A stretch of DNA of 64,000 nt from Trichoplusia ni (GCF_003590095.1 NC_039486.1:7810336-7874335); one strand, 5' to 3'. Shown: positions 1-10,713, counted from the first letter of the stretch. Notes: a model not told the origin generated them from the letters alone. Translations and numbers: made by a program.

Positions 1-46
1 ATTACAATGAATGAATTGTTGATCGAAGTATTTGATTTTGTTGAAG
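1..46 (+). CDS. IR exon, truncated by window start
   Basis: Only frame 1 is open (ITMNELLIEVFDFVE plus one base). The exon ends at a strong donor, G|GTAAGTAAG. It resembles the 'T-x-x-ELL...F-x-F-x-VED' stretch of IR75-type receptors. The split codon G|AT with the exon at 1049 restores the Asp of VED. Confidence 0.6.
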
Positions 47-3000
47 GTAAGTAAGTTTCCATCGCGAGGGTAAAACAAGTGACGTAGTTATCCTAATTGA
101 TACGGTCGCCATGATGACGAAATTTATTATTTTAGGTGGTATGATAGATGGTTGATTAGAGGTAGATGGGGTTTTCATAAAGTGTTTACAAAAATAAGGC
201 ACCCATCAAGTTTGCTCACGACATACTCGTTTTATAGGACTAATTTATAAGCAGAACTTCAGATTGTTTTACCCCTACTGTCCCAATGGGCAAAAGCTAT
301 AACCCAGTGGGTTCACAAATACATAAAATGAAAAAAGACGAGTCATACCACAAAAATGGATTTTAGGACCAATATATCGGACAGAGTGGAAAAATCGAAA
401 GGGGCCTTCCTTTACCACGCAGTGAGGCTGTAACTTAAAAAAATATATATTAATGGCTTCGAGAATTTTTTACAGCAGTCAAGCTGTGGCACAGTAATAA
501 TGATTTTTCCAGAAACAAAGCTCTGAGCCTTTTTCCGGTTATTCAGCAAAGCGTAGCGTAAAATTACCAGCATTTAAAATAAATACTTGTTAGTTTTAAT
601 TATCAGTTTTTTGCTTATTACAGTTCCGCATTAAGCCGACTATCTAACTAATATTATTATTATACATGAAAATTAGCATTTCTTTGTCATATTATTTTAC
701 TTTAGAATTAAACTACTTCGGTTTTATACCTTCTACAGAATAACATCTCGTATATCATGATCGTACTTCTCTTACTTTTTACGTTTTTTATTCTTGTGAA
801 AAATTATAATAAACTACCTGTTGTACTAGACTGCGTCCGTTTGGGTAAGAAGATAGAAGCTAGGTTTCTGTAAATCGTATTAATATTTCAAGAGTTTCGT
901 TCACTCTGCTCCTATTAATCATAGTGTCATGGTAAATTCTATAGTCTTCCTCCATTAATTAGGTATCTAACACTGAAAGAAATAGGACCATATTAATTAT
1001 TTTTTAGCGCATTCAAATAAATTTCTTAGCCTTTTAATATTAGTGTAGATTCCAGACAAAGTTCAGTTAGTTTCATATTACAGTCAACAAAAGATGTTCA
1101 GCTAAATGCATTCTACATTCGAGGATATTCCGACGCTGATAATTTGGTGACGTCAGCGGAGGAGGGGCTGGCTCGAGCTGCAAGGCAGGACTACGCCTTT
1201 TTTGCCGGACAAAGGGTAGCACGTTCTACTCTTAGGTAAATAGGAACTCCTTTTTAACTTTCCACTACCAGGGTTTGAAGACTGAAACTATGAAAGGACC
1301 ACGTAAACATGAAATGACTCATGAAAAAATATGAGTCTTTCAACGAGCTCTAACAGGAAAAAAAGCGCTTGTACCTTTTAATGATTCCGATGATTTTTCG
1401 TCCCTAATAATACATAATCTGTAAAAAAATATGAGAATGCGTAATTTTGAAGAACTGGTTGTTTTCTTCTCTAACTCATAAGTTATGTGGTAATACCGTG
1501 CTTTAATCGTGTAGATCTCTAAGCCAAGCTCGGGGTCGCTGTGCAGTAAGGGAGCTGCCAGTCCACTCCACTCGTGCACACCTCGCATTTCCCCTACCTC
1601 GGCAGTCACCATATGCCAGACCCACATTACTGTCGTGAGTATGAATGTATTTACGTTTATAAACAATATATGATTAATGAAAAGGAAAAATTTACTCGAG
1701 TTGCTCTCGCGACGCAGAGGGTTCAGTACAATAGGCTAAAGATAAACAACTCGGTTGGATAACAAAAATATTTTTTAATCAAACTATACACTAAACTAAC
1801 AAATACATACCTACTTGCATTTTACTATATGAATAGATCACCCGTTGTTTTTGTGAGCGTTTCGCACACTTTAAAGAAAAACAAATCGGTTGTGAGTGCC
1901 CTCAAACTAATTGTCACCCACCAATTTTATGACCGTAACCGTATGTCGTATACCTGGTAGTACTTCTTCAACCGTTACGTTAAGGTATAGTTAACTTAAT
2001 TATTTTAACTTATGCAAATATATTTAAGGATTTTGGTAAACAACCAACAATAAGCATAATAAAATGGCTGTTTATGCTCTGCCGACCGGACGTAACATAT
2101 ACGCACATCAAATACTTTTTTTTGCTTTTTTAGTTTTTGCACAGAGTAAAAAAAAACAAAACTGATGAGTTCGGTTTGTGATTTCAGCAATTAGTAATAT
2201 GATACTTAAAATGTTTCTCTACCTCATGCTATACATTTGTGCAGTGCCCTTTCGTTTTTTCCGGGGATGTTATTAGGTTACGTCTCCCATATTTGACGAC
2301 CTCCGTGGTCGAGTGGCGTACGCACCGGTTTCAAGGTGTCGCTATCTCTGAGGTCCCGGGTTCGATCCCCGGTCGGGTCAATGTAAAAATTCACATTTCT
2401 ACATTGTCTCGGGTCTGGGTGTTTGTGGTACCTTCATTGTATCTGAATTCCATAACACAAGTGCTTTAGCAACTTACTTTGGGTTCAGAACAATGTATGT
2501 GATGTTGTCCGCATTTATTATTTATTATTATATTTGATCGGTATACGGCAAAGCATGGCAATTCATTATGCACTGACAGCTGAGTACGTGATAGTACCTA
2601 CACCAAAAAGAAGCCATCAACACCCTCTTGGCCGACGGTTATGGAAGCCGACGTGTTAAGTGCGTCAGCCTCTCTGCTTACTACTGGGACCACACCCGCA
2701 CGAGATCCCCGTCGGATATCCCTGCCGTCTACGACCCTTGATTCAATTACTGCCACCATAAAGAAAATTACAAATTTTATATATCTATTAAACTGTTTGT
2801 ATCTCGTTGTTACTATTTTTACTATAAACACACATTCAAAACGAAACTAACGAACAACTCGTAATTGGACTCAATTTTACCTAACTATAATACTTTACAA
2901 CATTTATTATTATATTATTCGATATAATTGGTTACGTGACTTGAGCGGTGTAAGCCTAATAATCTGCAACTGTGACTTATGACACAATCTATACACCTTT

Positions 3001-5422
3001 ATAAGTGTATGATCTACATATAAGTATACATGTATGTCTGTTTGATACTTACGTTTAGCAATGAGCTGTCGTGCTTGTCACAAATTTTGAAGTCATGCAA
3101 CATTGAATACGGATTTAACTTTCTAAGTTTAGTATATCATTGTAGTACATAATGCATACAATGAGATTCGGATTTTGAATGATACTGCAGGCAGGATGAA
3201 TCTTGTGTAATAGGGTCAAACTTCTATCCATTCACATGGCAACGTGAAGAAAGTGGTTTTACTAGTGTGTAAAGCTATAGCTAAAATGCTATACCTATCT
3301 TTTACACCCTAAACACACAAAATTGTTTGTGGTCAGGACTATTGAATCAGTATCCGTATATGAATTCGAATTCGAAATATTAATCGTGTTCAGAAGCCGA
3401 CCCCTACGAAGTTGCGGTCTAAAATGGGGATCTATTAGTTTCGTTATTAATTTATTACATGTAGATGTGGTATCCGAAACTATTGGTAAATTGCAAACTA
3501 CCGGTGTTTCGGACTGATGATTGAGTTTGCATACTTTTTAATGATACCTAATACATTTATTTGATCGCTCATTATACATACACAGCGATATAAGAGTTCA
3601 AACAAGTTGTATAAACGCTTAATACTTTGTAAGAAACTGCATCGACCAGCTGGTGTTTGAGTTTCAGCCGAAGTCCAAAGGAATTTGACTTGCTTAAACA
3701 CACCATTGCTTCTCTTCTCAATGCTTTCTATATATTAACTTAAGACTAACACTGCTTAAAATTGAAGCACACACAGCTGAAAGTTTTTCTATAAGTAAAA
3801 ATTAAAATTAACTGATGTATTCCTAATTATGATTCCTAATTCTCAATTCGTTGACTGTTTATATATGACTCGAGTAAGTCTCATTACCTTGGAAGTTTCT
3901 TAGTAAACAACGTGTTTAAACGAATTGGGTAATAACTTTAGTAAAGCTTTTTACAAGTGAATAACATGCTTCAATGAACGCATCCAAGTCAATTCGCAAA
4001 AAATAATTATTGGCTTACGCACAAAGGAGAACATTTCTGTGTATCCATTAGGAACATTTTATATCCAAAAATAAAAGCCATGTCAGAAAAAAATACGATT
4101 TCCTTATGGAAAGTAGCGTTCGGAACATTTTGGTATTGATACCAATGAATGATGAAGAACTGAAGCATGAAACGATTTGCACGATTTGCATACACACTGT
4201 TTTCATGTTTCGATGCTTGTGCACTATAAAATGCCCAGCATGCTGAAGCCTTGCGTCACTAGGCGCTGTGGTGAAATCTGTCAGAACATTATTGTAGTAT
4301 GATAGTCTAGTTATATTTCCCTGTCTCCAGTTTGCTTCAGCTGCGTAGTGGAGGCGCCCTCGCTCGCCTGGAGGCGGCCCTGGTTCCCGACATGCCGCAG
4401 TGCGCGCCGCCCCCCGGCTTTGCCTCCGCCAGAGCCACCGACGTGCGATCTGCTCTCATATTACTTGTACTTGGGTTTATAACCTCTCTGTCATTAGGTA
4501 AGTTTGAAGAACTGCATCGGAATTTTATTAAAAAGTTCTTAATTCGAACAGGTTTACGCTATACGTATTTAGGTATGCCAGCATATGAGTACGAAATGAC
4601 TGGTTAAAATTTATGAATAGTAAAACAGCAACTGCGGTAATAACTTCGGCAGTATAAATAAACATTAAAACGAAAGTATTTATTTATTATCATATAATTT
4701 TTTCGTTCAACCTTTGACTGCCATTTCTTTCGATCTCAACCTTAATGTCAATGCCATTGTAATTATAAGGGCAGTGAGGTGAGTCGCCCTGACCATCTGC
4801 TGCGTGACGTCATCGCAGTTATCAATAATAAGGTAGAAGTGAGGTAACGCAAGGTCATCGACATATTTTGGAAGTGTCTGAAGACATGCATTGTGTCCAT
4901 TACAATCAGATGGAGGCAGGTCAGGGTTGAGAACAAGATTCCCAATATTTAATCGATTTAAAGTTATTGCTCTATTAAGTCCCATTTTCCTTTATCGACA
5001 TTGGATATAAATGATTCAGGTGACAGTCCTGCATAAACGTTTTGCAACAATGTTTAAATGAATAAAGTTTACTGAATATTTTATCTAGGAAAGTTTCCAT
5101 TCCAGAGATGCGATTACGTAATGTTCTTTAACTTTCTAGTATCATGAATTTGACTGAAATAAGGCAGGTAAAAATATCATATAAGATTTTCGCTATTAAT
5201 AGCTTATCTGTCTGATCACTATGCGACTGCGCAGGTTCGAGTCACGCATTATCAATAAATATTTGTATAATTATTGTCAAAAAATGAAATTAAAGAAAAA
5301 TATATGATTAACCTTACGTTTCCCTTTCAGGTTTGGGTGAATACTGCTGGAAAAATCGAAAGGAGTTGAAGCTATTTGTTGCTTCATGTTATAACCGTCT
5401 GGTTAAAGTAGTAACTCATTAA
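1..5422 (+). CDS. ionotropic receptor (IR75-like), 3' part of gene
   Basis: Ligand-gated cation channel subunit of the insect ionotropic receptor family, expected in the membrane of chemosensory neuron cilia. Five exons (1-46, 1049-1235, 1515-1634, 4331-4497, 5331-5422) join in consistent phases (1, 2, 2, 1) to give 203 codons plus stop with no internal stop. The visible protein is the end of the channel: a VED motif created across the first junction, the S2 ligand-binding lobe (EEGLARAARQDYAFF, then CAVRELP and FPLPRQSPYA), a SGGALARLE segment before TM4, TM4 (about SALILLVLGFITSLSL) and a short basic tail. The N-terminus, S1, TM1, pore and TM2-TM3 lie upstream of the window. The IR75 assignment rests on remembered family pattern (FxVED followed about 35 residues later by EEG), so the family is firm and the subclade less so. 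No frameshift is seen. Confidence 0.85.
47..1048 (+). other. IR intron; no gene seen
   Basis: AT-rich sequence between the first two visible IR exons. No repeat or exon could be supported. A short open stretch at 367-424 is discussed under rejected items. Confidence 0.6.
1049..1235 (+). CDS. IR exon, S2 ligand-binding lobe part 1
   Basis: The acceptor TATTAGTGTAG is at 1038-1048 and the donor AG|GTAAAT follows 1235. The exon encodes about 62 residues including NAFYIRGYSDADN and EEGLARAARQDYAFFAG, a typical IR S2 core. Acceptors at 1083 and 1123 are also possible. Only 1049 is in phase with the exon at 1-46 and also gives the expected spacing of about 34 residues between VED and EEG. Confidence 0.75.
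1515..1634 (+). CDS. IR exon, S2 ligand-binding lobe part 2
   Basis: The acceptor CGTGTAG precedes 1515 and the donor TC|GTGAGT follows 1634; both flanking phases are 2. The exon encodes SLSQARGRCAVRELP, then HLAFPLPRQSPYARPTLL, matching the Cys...E-I/L-P...F-P-L-P-x-x-SPY pattern of IR S2 domains. The block is clearly GC-richer than its surroundings. A 108-codon minus-strand frame over the same bases is antisense shadow. Confidence 0.8.
1635..4330 (+). other. IR intron containing a SINE
   Basis: A 2.7-kb intron with consistent phase on both sides. It holds one intact tRNA-derived SINE (2297-2529), listed separately. The rest is AT-rich with only short, low-complexity open frames. Confidence 0.7.
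2297..2529 (+). mobile_element. SINE family A, full copy with 8-bp TSD
   Basis: A tRNA-derived SINE. A perfect pol III A box, TGGTCGAGTGG (2306-2316), and B box, GGTTCGATCCC (2359-2369), sit in a tRNA-like head. A unique body and an AT-rich ATTTATTATTT-type tail follow. The copy is flanked by ATATTTGA at 2289-2296 and 2530-2537, a target-site duplication indicating intact, fairly recent insertion. Related copies lie at 58093-58326 (minus) and 44552-44682 (minus, head lost). Confidence 0.9.
4331..4497 (+). CDS. IR exon, end of S2 and TM4
   Basis: The acceptor CTGTCTCCAG and donor ATTAG|GTAAGT are both strong. The exon encodes LLQLRSGGALARLE, a Pro/Cys-rich segment (DMPQCAPPPGF), and the hydrophobic TM4 helix. 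It is markedly GC-rich. Reading past the donor adds about 36 residues before a stop, which looks like intron sequence. Confidence 0.85.
4707..4985 (-). CDS. possible nested intronic small gene, 92 aa, unknown
   Basis: An intronless 92-codon frame antisense to the IR gene, lying inside its last intron (4498-5330). It starts with ATG at 4985 and ends at 4707. An AATAAA on the minus strand lies about 25 bases past the stop (TTTATT near 4679-4684 on the plus strand). The protein is mixed polar and hydrophobic, with a central LPHFYLIIDNCDD segment, a possible short helix (HLTALIITMALTL) and a basic end. No domain or signal peptide is recognised. Composition is more protein-like than most random frames here, but a decayed retrosequence or chance frame is equally possible. 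Confidence 0.35.
   Translation of the reverse strand: MGLNRAITLNRLNIGNLVLNPDLPPSDCNGHNACLQTLPKYVDDLALPHFYLIIDNCDDVTQQMVRATHLTALIITMALTLRLRSKEMAVKG
5331..5422 (+). CDS. IR terminal exon
   Basis: The acceptor CCCTTTCAG precedes 5331. The exon completes the split Gly codon and encodes LGEYCWKNRKELKLF and a short tail ending VVTH, then TAA. The WKNRK sequence just after TM4 fits a cytoplasmic basic anchor. An AATAAA at about 5566 is a candidate poly(A) signal, about 145 bases downstream. Confidence 0.8.
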
Positions 5423-5565
5423 AAGAGGCCCTAACGACATCTATGTAGAGCCACTCGCACGTATTAAATAACTAACGTAGATTGCCCATAGATGGCGTTA
5501 CTTAGTTGTTAATTAGGAACACGTTAATTCAATAGTGGCTGTCGGTTTTGAGTTTTTAGTGTGTG

Positions 5566-5571
5566 AATAAA
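5566..5571 (+). terminator. candidate poly(A) signal of the IR gene
   Basis: AATAAA about 145 bases after the IR stop. The opposing desaturase signal is at 5593-5598, so the two 3' UTRs nearly meet or overlap. Confidence 0.45.
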
Positions 5572-5592
5572 ACAAGCGTTACTAAAAATACA

Positions 5593-5598
5593 TTTATT
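5593..5598 (-). terminator. candidate poly(A) signal of the desaturase gene
   Basis: AATAAA on the minus strand (TTTATT on plus) about 41 bases beyond the desaturase stop, implying a very short 3' UTR. Confidence 0.5.
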
Positions 5599-5638
5599 TC
5601 AATATCATACAATAAAGTGTAATACTAAAACTATAACT

Positions 5639-5835
5639 TTATCCTCTTTTGAGATAATGTTCTTCTGGCAGTTGTTGGTGTGTGACCGCGGAGTCGATGC
5701 AAGTCTTTAAGTTCTTTTTGGTTTTAGCGGAGTCAGCCAGTGCCTTTTGCACTGTACCGGTTTCTACTGTACGTAGATCCGTGGCTAAACCTAATGCCGC
5801 CCAGACACGGATGAACGCGGTTGAGCAACCAGAAT
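5639..5835 (-). CDS. desaturase-like terminal exon
   Basis: Acceptor is a T-run followed by CAG. Encodes DSGCSTAFIRVWAALGLATD and a hydrophilic C-terminus of about 45 residues rich in Lys and Ala, ending LKRG and TAA at 5639-5641. It matches the cytosolic C-terminal end of family members. Confidence 0.85.
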
Positions 5836-8800
5836 CTGAAAAAAAAAACATTGATGGAAATAAGATTTATGTTTTACAGTTTTTGCCATCCAGACTGCAC
5901 TAATGAGTACAATAACTACAGAGTATTTATACAGATATCAGACATGTTTTGATTCGATATTCCTTTCATGCAGAAATGTTTTTATCTCCAGGCATATAAA
6001 CTGTAGGTAATTAAAATTAAATTACTTCGGACTTCGCCGACGATGTTATATAGTATACTCAATGTATTTAATTATCTATAGTTATTGAAATAAAATCCGT
6101 TGAGGCCTAAACCATTAAGGTAGGAAACCTTTGTATATTTAAAAAATATATAAGATAACCCTTTTTACTTTTTGAAGAATAACCAAAAAAATCTGACTGC
6201 CGAGAAAATAACAGTCAGGTCTTTTAAATTGTACGAAAGAATATAGTAACATTATTACTTGCACAAAATATCTGCCAAAATGCGAAAAATAAAAAAATAC
6301 ACATTTTAAAATTTGAATTTGATGATAAAACTGCGTGTACCATAATTTCACTGAAGCATAAGCGAGCGGAGTTAAAAGGAGCGGACAATAAATAGATTTG
6401 ACCAATCAACCACCACTCCGCATCAATCGAAACAGCCTTTCGTTCTTTTCGTTTCGAGATAAGTACGGTTAGCAATAAAAGTTGTTAGACAAGGTCTGAT
6501 TTTCAAAACGGATAAATTAAGTTTACTAAAAACATCTTCACCCATCTTCAACTTATTTAATAAGAATAAGTGTAATAAAGGCTTTAGATTGCTTCATTTT
6601 CATTGCACTCAAAGTACTCGAAATTAAAACGAATCTAACCTCCTTGGTGTTTTTAGTGGAGCTCTCATGGCCACCTTCCAACACCAGCATCAGATCAGCT
6701 CTATGTCATGTCATATTTCATAATTACGCAGACACGCAATAACATATGCTGTCAAAATTTCAGCTAAATTGGAATCGGGAAGTGGATCAAATTCAATTTG
6801 CAAGATTTGATTACACACCGACTGACAGACAGCCAACGAGACCGGTGAAACTAGATTTATAAAAGCTTGTAAAAAGGACCTTTCGTTTTTTAGATAAAGT
6901 CTCTTATAGCTTGACTGAAGACTCTCCAAATATTTAATTCAATTGCAATGCAAACTTACCGTATGTTCCATATTCTCCTGATTTGTAGTCATACGGGACT
7001 AGGTAATGGTAGTGGGGCCAGAACGACTTCGTTATTATGAACACAGCATTCGTATCCGGGGGAGATCTGTACAAAGGAACGTCAATTTAGTAAAATCTGA
7101 AAACCAAACAATCAAAGTGTGATAGAGAGTTTTCCTAACAAATTATCCCCTTTTTTTCGGATTTAAAATCATCAAACGACTCTTTCCACTTTTTGTTCAG
7201 CGGAAGGGAGCTTAGACTTCTAGTGACTAAAACCCACCCTTGCTCCTTCCTATGCTCTTTGTGTACCGGGGCCACGGTAACCCTTTCGGAAATACCTACT
7301 ACCCCGCAGTAAAAAAATATATATGTACCTAGGTAAGTAAGTACGTACCTAAACGTAAACAATAGAAGGGAAAAAAATGTTTTGCCATTTGACCCAACTA
7401 TCAAGGGTGGAAGACGACAAAAATATTTTGGTCAGACAAAGGAACGGACAAGTGAAGAAAGATAATTAGGAAATCAAAAGGCTGGCGTTGATAGAAGAAA
7501 ATGGAAGATGTTGTTGTTGCTGTATAGGTAATATACCTAACCTAGTCATGTAATTTTACACTGAAGGTCATGCGATATCGCCGACGAGTTGCATTCGCAA
7601 GCTAAACGATTTATGTATAATGTATATTCTGCAGCGTAGATGTAGTCTTTACCAAGGACAAGAACTCTTTATGCAAAGAAAGTTGAATATTTGTTCAAAC
7701 TGACAAGGAAGGAACAAAGCTCTTCCTATTTCGATCCAAATTCTAGGTTCAGCTTGGCTGGTACCTACTCTTCAAGTCTACTATCTTTAATGTACCTACT
7801 TTTTTTAAAAACATTTACAGGTGTAGCTTTCAATCGAAAAATCTTGATTAAAATTCCAATATTTAGGTTTTTCAGTAAATAAATCTCTAAAAAGACTTTG
7901 AGGTTTTCCACATCCTACGGATTTTTCTGGTTTCATTTTATAAACAGGAAAGTTTTTTATAAAATGTACCGCCCGTCGGTTTTACATTATATGAAATATA
8001 TTTTTTCTTCGGGTTTGCGTGGGATTGGTGACTCTAGCCAGGGGGCGTAGGTTCCATACCTAACCAGGATGAAACCATTAGTTGCCCCAAGACAAAACAT
8101 GACCCTGGATGTTTAACTATTGCACTTTCGTTTTCGCATCTAAAATAATTAATATATCATCATAATCATTCATCATAGTATCCCACACCTAGGTAGAATA
8201 GTGTAGGATATTCTTCATTACACATCCTATAATTTTAGTATATGACAAAGAAAAACAAGAGCTAAGATCGATCTTATCGGTAGGTATTTGCCATTACAAT
8301 GTAAATATCAAAACATTTTTTTTCCATACTCACTTTTCGCCAGGTTTAAGACCCCAGACGCAGATAGCGCTGTCAATCAACCATGATGCGTGGAGCACAA
8401 CGAAATAACGCAGGAAACCAATGACGAATGTAGCGCTGAGAATAGAGTCACCCCAGTATTCGAGAGGGGCGTTCAGAGGCAGCAGGAGGAACAAAACTGC
8501 GTACAACACCCAGTATAGTCTGAAATAAATGTGACATAGTAAGCACCATTCCATGAAAAAACAAACTGTTTTGGGCAAGTTTCTACTATAGCTATAGACT
8601 TCATCAGTCAGTAAGAAAAGTCGGTTAATAATATCTGATTTTCAAAAAAACAATTCACAATCAAAAATAAACTGGGCTCGAACCCAAGCAAAGCAAAACT
8701 AAACACCAATAAATGCCACTGAAAAAACATATTAAACTGGAAAAACCATAAACGGGTTTTATAATCTAGTTTCCTTCACTTCTCTTAAAACGTTTTTCCT

Positions 8801-10713
8801 ACTTACTTCTTTTGGAACATGACAACGGAATCACTTTCAAGATCTGACATGTCAATGGCGGCTTTTAACTTTTCCTGGTGTGGGCTCAGTTTCCTTAGAC
8901 GAGTCAAGAAGTGTGCGTACACAAAGCCTTTGTTGTAATCATAGGGATCGTCCTCGGTGGCGAAGTGTGCGTGATGCAGCCTGTGGTACTGTACCCAGTC
9001 GTAAATAGAGCCCTGCAAAAAGGATGTGCTGTGTTACTTCTGATTATTTTCCTGATAGCTGGACTGACAGCCACCCTACATTCAATGGGCCACACAATAA
9101 CCAGTAGCCAGATGCCAAAACCTGAGATAATTGATCCAGATTTTCCTTTAAGTTTTTTTTTCTATAGCCTTAAAATAAGATACTCACTACTCCAGCCAAC
9201 GTCTGGAAAAGCATAAGTGTGATGCGCAATCCTGTGCTAGCTTTGTAGGATCTGTGCGCCCAGAGTCGATGGGCTCCTGTTGTCATGCCAAGCATTGCTA
9301 CCATAACGAGTACCAAAACTGAAATAAAAACATAAAATGAAAGAGTAAAATCATCATAGCGATGAAATTTGTTTGAATATTGGAGTACCGCTACTAAAAG
9401 TTAGATAAGTTCAACAAGTGATCACAAACTTTAGGGAATATTACAGTGTAGCATCACGCTTGTCTCTATTAGAGCATTACGTTGTTCCCCAAGACTTAAC
9501 TAAGGTGTGGGTAAGCCTTGTGACACTAATTGAAATTGCTAGTTAGAATCAGTAGTATCTCAGAAATTACAATCCATTAGGTCGGGTCATTAAGTTAATG
9601 AATGCTTTGAGGTAGGTACTAGATATAGTCACAAGATCGGTCTTAATTTTAATTGACCATATTAAATTGCAAACGAAGCCGATAATGATGGTTCACGATA
9701 TTAGTAAGTCAAATCATTCAGAGTGGTTTAAAAAAATCTCCAAAAAGTAATGATTGCCTAAAATAAAAACACAGAAAGCATTCAAATTTACCTAATTCAG
9801 TAGTACCGTTTCATTTGTTTTTTCTTATGTTAAAAATATACAATTAAGATGTTTTTGGTTAATCGGGGTAACGGCATTTTATTAAATACTTCAATCTACA
9901 TAAGTAAGTGGTCATGTTTGGTCTTAATGTTAGTTTTGAGAATAATACTTTTAATAATCCTTACCATCTGCTGTTCAAGTTTCCGACAAATTATTATTTT
10001 TTCTTATTAACTAAGCCCCAGAATGTCTTCTTAATTTAAATTAAATGTAGTAAATACGTAGATGTTTCAGAGAATGTAAACAAATCTATCTATATAAAGT
10101 ATTGAGTGAATCACGTCGATGCAAGTACGGAAGGTACTTACTATGTCATTAGTTTTGATGACTGTTGTATATCTATGTACCTCCATTGTCTACATGCAAT
10201 CTTTATACTGAGGTGCGTTTGTTGCGCGCATTCTGCTCATAACCTAATCTTCCAAATTGATGTGAGGGTCACTATTACGCGCGTTTATTTTCGTAAAGTC
10301 TACTGTACCAATTTCGTTTGTATCATCCGTCGCTCGTGCGATGTCCAAATAAAAAATGTTTATTGACAAAACCTGTTTCGTTTTTGTTTTGCTTAACTGG
10401 AAATGGGACACTTCCGGGGTGAAAATATCTTATCAAGGCTTACGAATTTGCTGCTATATTTACTAGCTACCAAAAGAATTGACGAATTATGATCGAATAA
10501 AGGTTAAATTACATTGTACATTTCGTTATCACAAAGGTCAAGTCACTTACAGAATATGAAGGTGAGGAGTTTGATCTCGGTGAACAGCAGCCATGTTCCG
10601 TATAGGGCCAGCAGATGTATGTGTATGAAGATCAGTACTGCGGGCCAGTTAGCTTCCCGACTCCTGCTGAGCTGCGGCTGCTCCGGCGCGGAGCCGTCAG
10701 ATCCATCCACCAT
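5639..10713 (-). CDS. acyl-CoA desaturase-like protein, degenerate His box 3
   Basis: Membrane fatty-acyl-CoA desaturase (SCD/Delta9 type), expected in the ER. Six exons (10713-10551, 9318-9188, 9012-8807, 8519-8334, 7066-6960, 5835-5639) join in phase to 990 nt, giving 329 aa, the usual family length. Seen: hydrophobic segments at about 23-65 and 169-211; His box 1 HRLWAH (71-76); box 2 HRLHH (108-112); the family tail pattern FIRVWAALGLATDLRTV. Box 3, normally W-H-N-Y-H-H, reads WPHYHY (245-250), losing two of three His. The usual N-S-A-A-H motif reads DSAIC (216-220). Known SCD structures use these residues as metal ligands, so I infer altered or lost desaturase activity. The frame is intact with good splice sites, so this is not a decayed pseudogene. 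Closest type is a divergent insect clade, not a typical pheromone Delta9/Delta11 enzyme. The ATG sits in ACAAAGATGG, 11 bases after an acceptor. Confidence 0.88.
6960..7066 (-). CDS. desaturase-like coding exon 5, degenerate His box 3
   Basis: Acceptor TTTGTACAG, donor ACG|GTAAGT. Encodes FWPHYHYLVPYDYKSGEYGT, aligned with the family's GWHNYHHxFPxDYxxxE. The frame and the P-x-D-Y landmark fix the alignment, so the missing histidines are real in this sequence. Confidence 0.88.
7259..7312 (+). repeat. dispersed repeat K, fragment
   Basis: Shares TGTACCGGGGCCACGGTAAC and the following CCTTTCGGA with copies at 23064-23185 and 42719-42775. Lies in desaturase intron 4. Confidence 0.6.
7997..8150 (+). 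mobile_element. tRNA-like SINE fragment
   Basis: Sequence around GGGGGCGTAGGTTCCATACC resembles a decayed B box in a tRNA-derived head, followed by a body with CATGACCCTGGATG. It lies in desaturase intron 4. No full second copy is present in the window. Confidence 0.4.
8334..8519 (-). CDS. desaturase-like coding exon 4, TM region
   Basis: Acceptor TTATTTCAG, donor GAAAA|GTGAGT. Encodes two hydrophobic segments and HASWLIDSAICVWGLKPGE, the counterpart of the family's W-L-V-N-S-A-A-H-x-W/F-G-x-x-P motif. Asn and His are replaced by Asp and Cys. Confidence 0.9.
8807..9012 (-). CDS. desaturase-like coding exon 3, His box 2
   Basis: Acceptor TTTTTGCAG, donor AGAA|GTAAGT. Encodes WVQYHRLHHAHFATEDDPYD and onwards. 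The usual Asp before box 2 (RDHRxHHK) is replaced by Tyr and the following Lys by Ala. The conserved acid-rich DPYDYNKGF and FVYAHF stretches remain. Confidence 0.9.
9188..9318 (-). CDS. desaturase-like coding exon 2, His box 1
   Basis: Acceptor TATTTCAG, donor GTA|GTGAGT. Encodes LVLVMVAMLGMTTGAHRLWA and the segment after it (residues 55-98), including the TTGAHRLWAHRSYKA signature of first-domain fatty-acyl desaturases. Confidence 0.9.
10551..10713 (-). CDS. desaturase-like coding exon 1
   Basis: Encodes residues 1-54: a polar N-terminus with an acidic start (MVDGSDGSAPEQP), then the first hydrophobic segment. The donor is T|GTAAGTG. An acceptor (CTTTCAG) immediately upstream puts the exon start at 10724, so the 5' UTR continues in at least one upstream exon. 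Confidence 0.85.

Noticed and set aside
367..424. Possible extra IR exon (reads GPIYRTEWKNRKGPSFTTQ after TTTTAG)
   Set aside because: It shares a 15-base string with the IR last exon and looks receptor-like. However, it has no donor in the phase needed to join the next exon, while the 46-to-1049 splice gives a continuous, motif-correct frame without it.
1340..1666. 108-codon minus-strand frame
   Set aside because: Antisense shadow of the IR exon at 1515-1634; the plus frame has matching splice phases and S2 motifs.
2297..2380. Genuine tRNA gene
   Set aside because: Perfect A and B boxes, but the segment continues into a repeated SINE body with a TSD, and related copies occur elsewhere.
8911..9216. 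101-codon plus-strand frame
   Set aside because: Antisense to desaturase exons 2 and 3, crossing their intron.
10106..10366. 86-codon plus-strand frame in desaturase intron 1
   Set aside because: Opposite to the host gene, no motifs; Cys/Tyr-rich text typical of chance frames.
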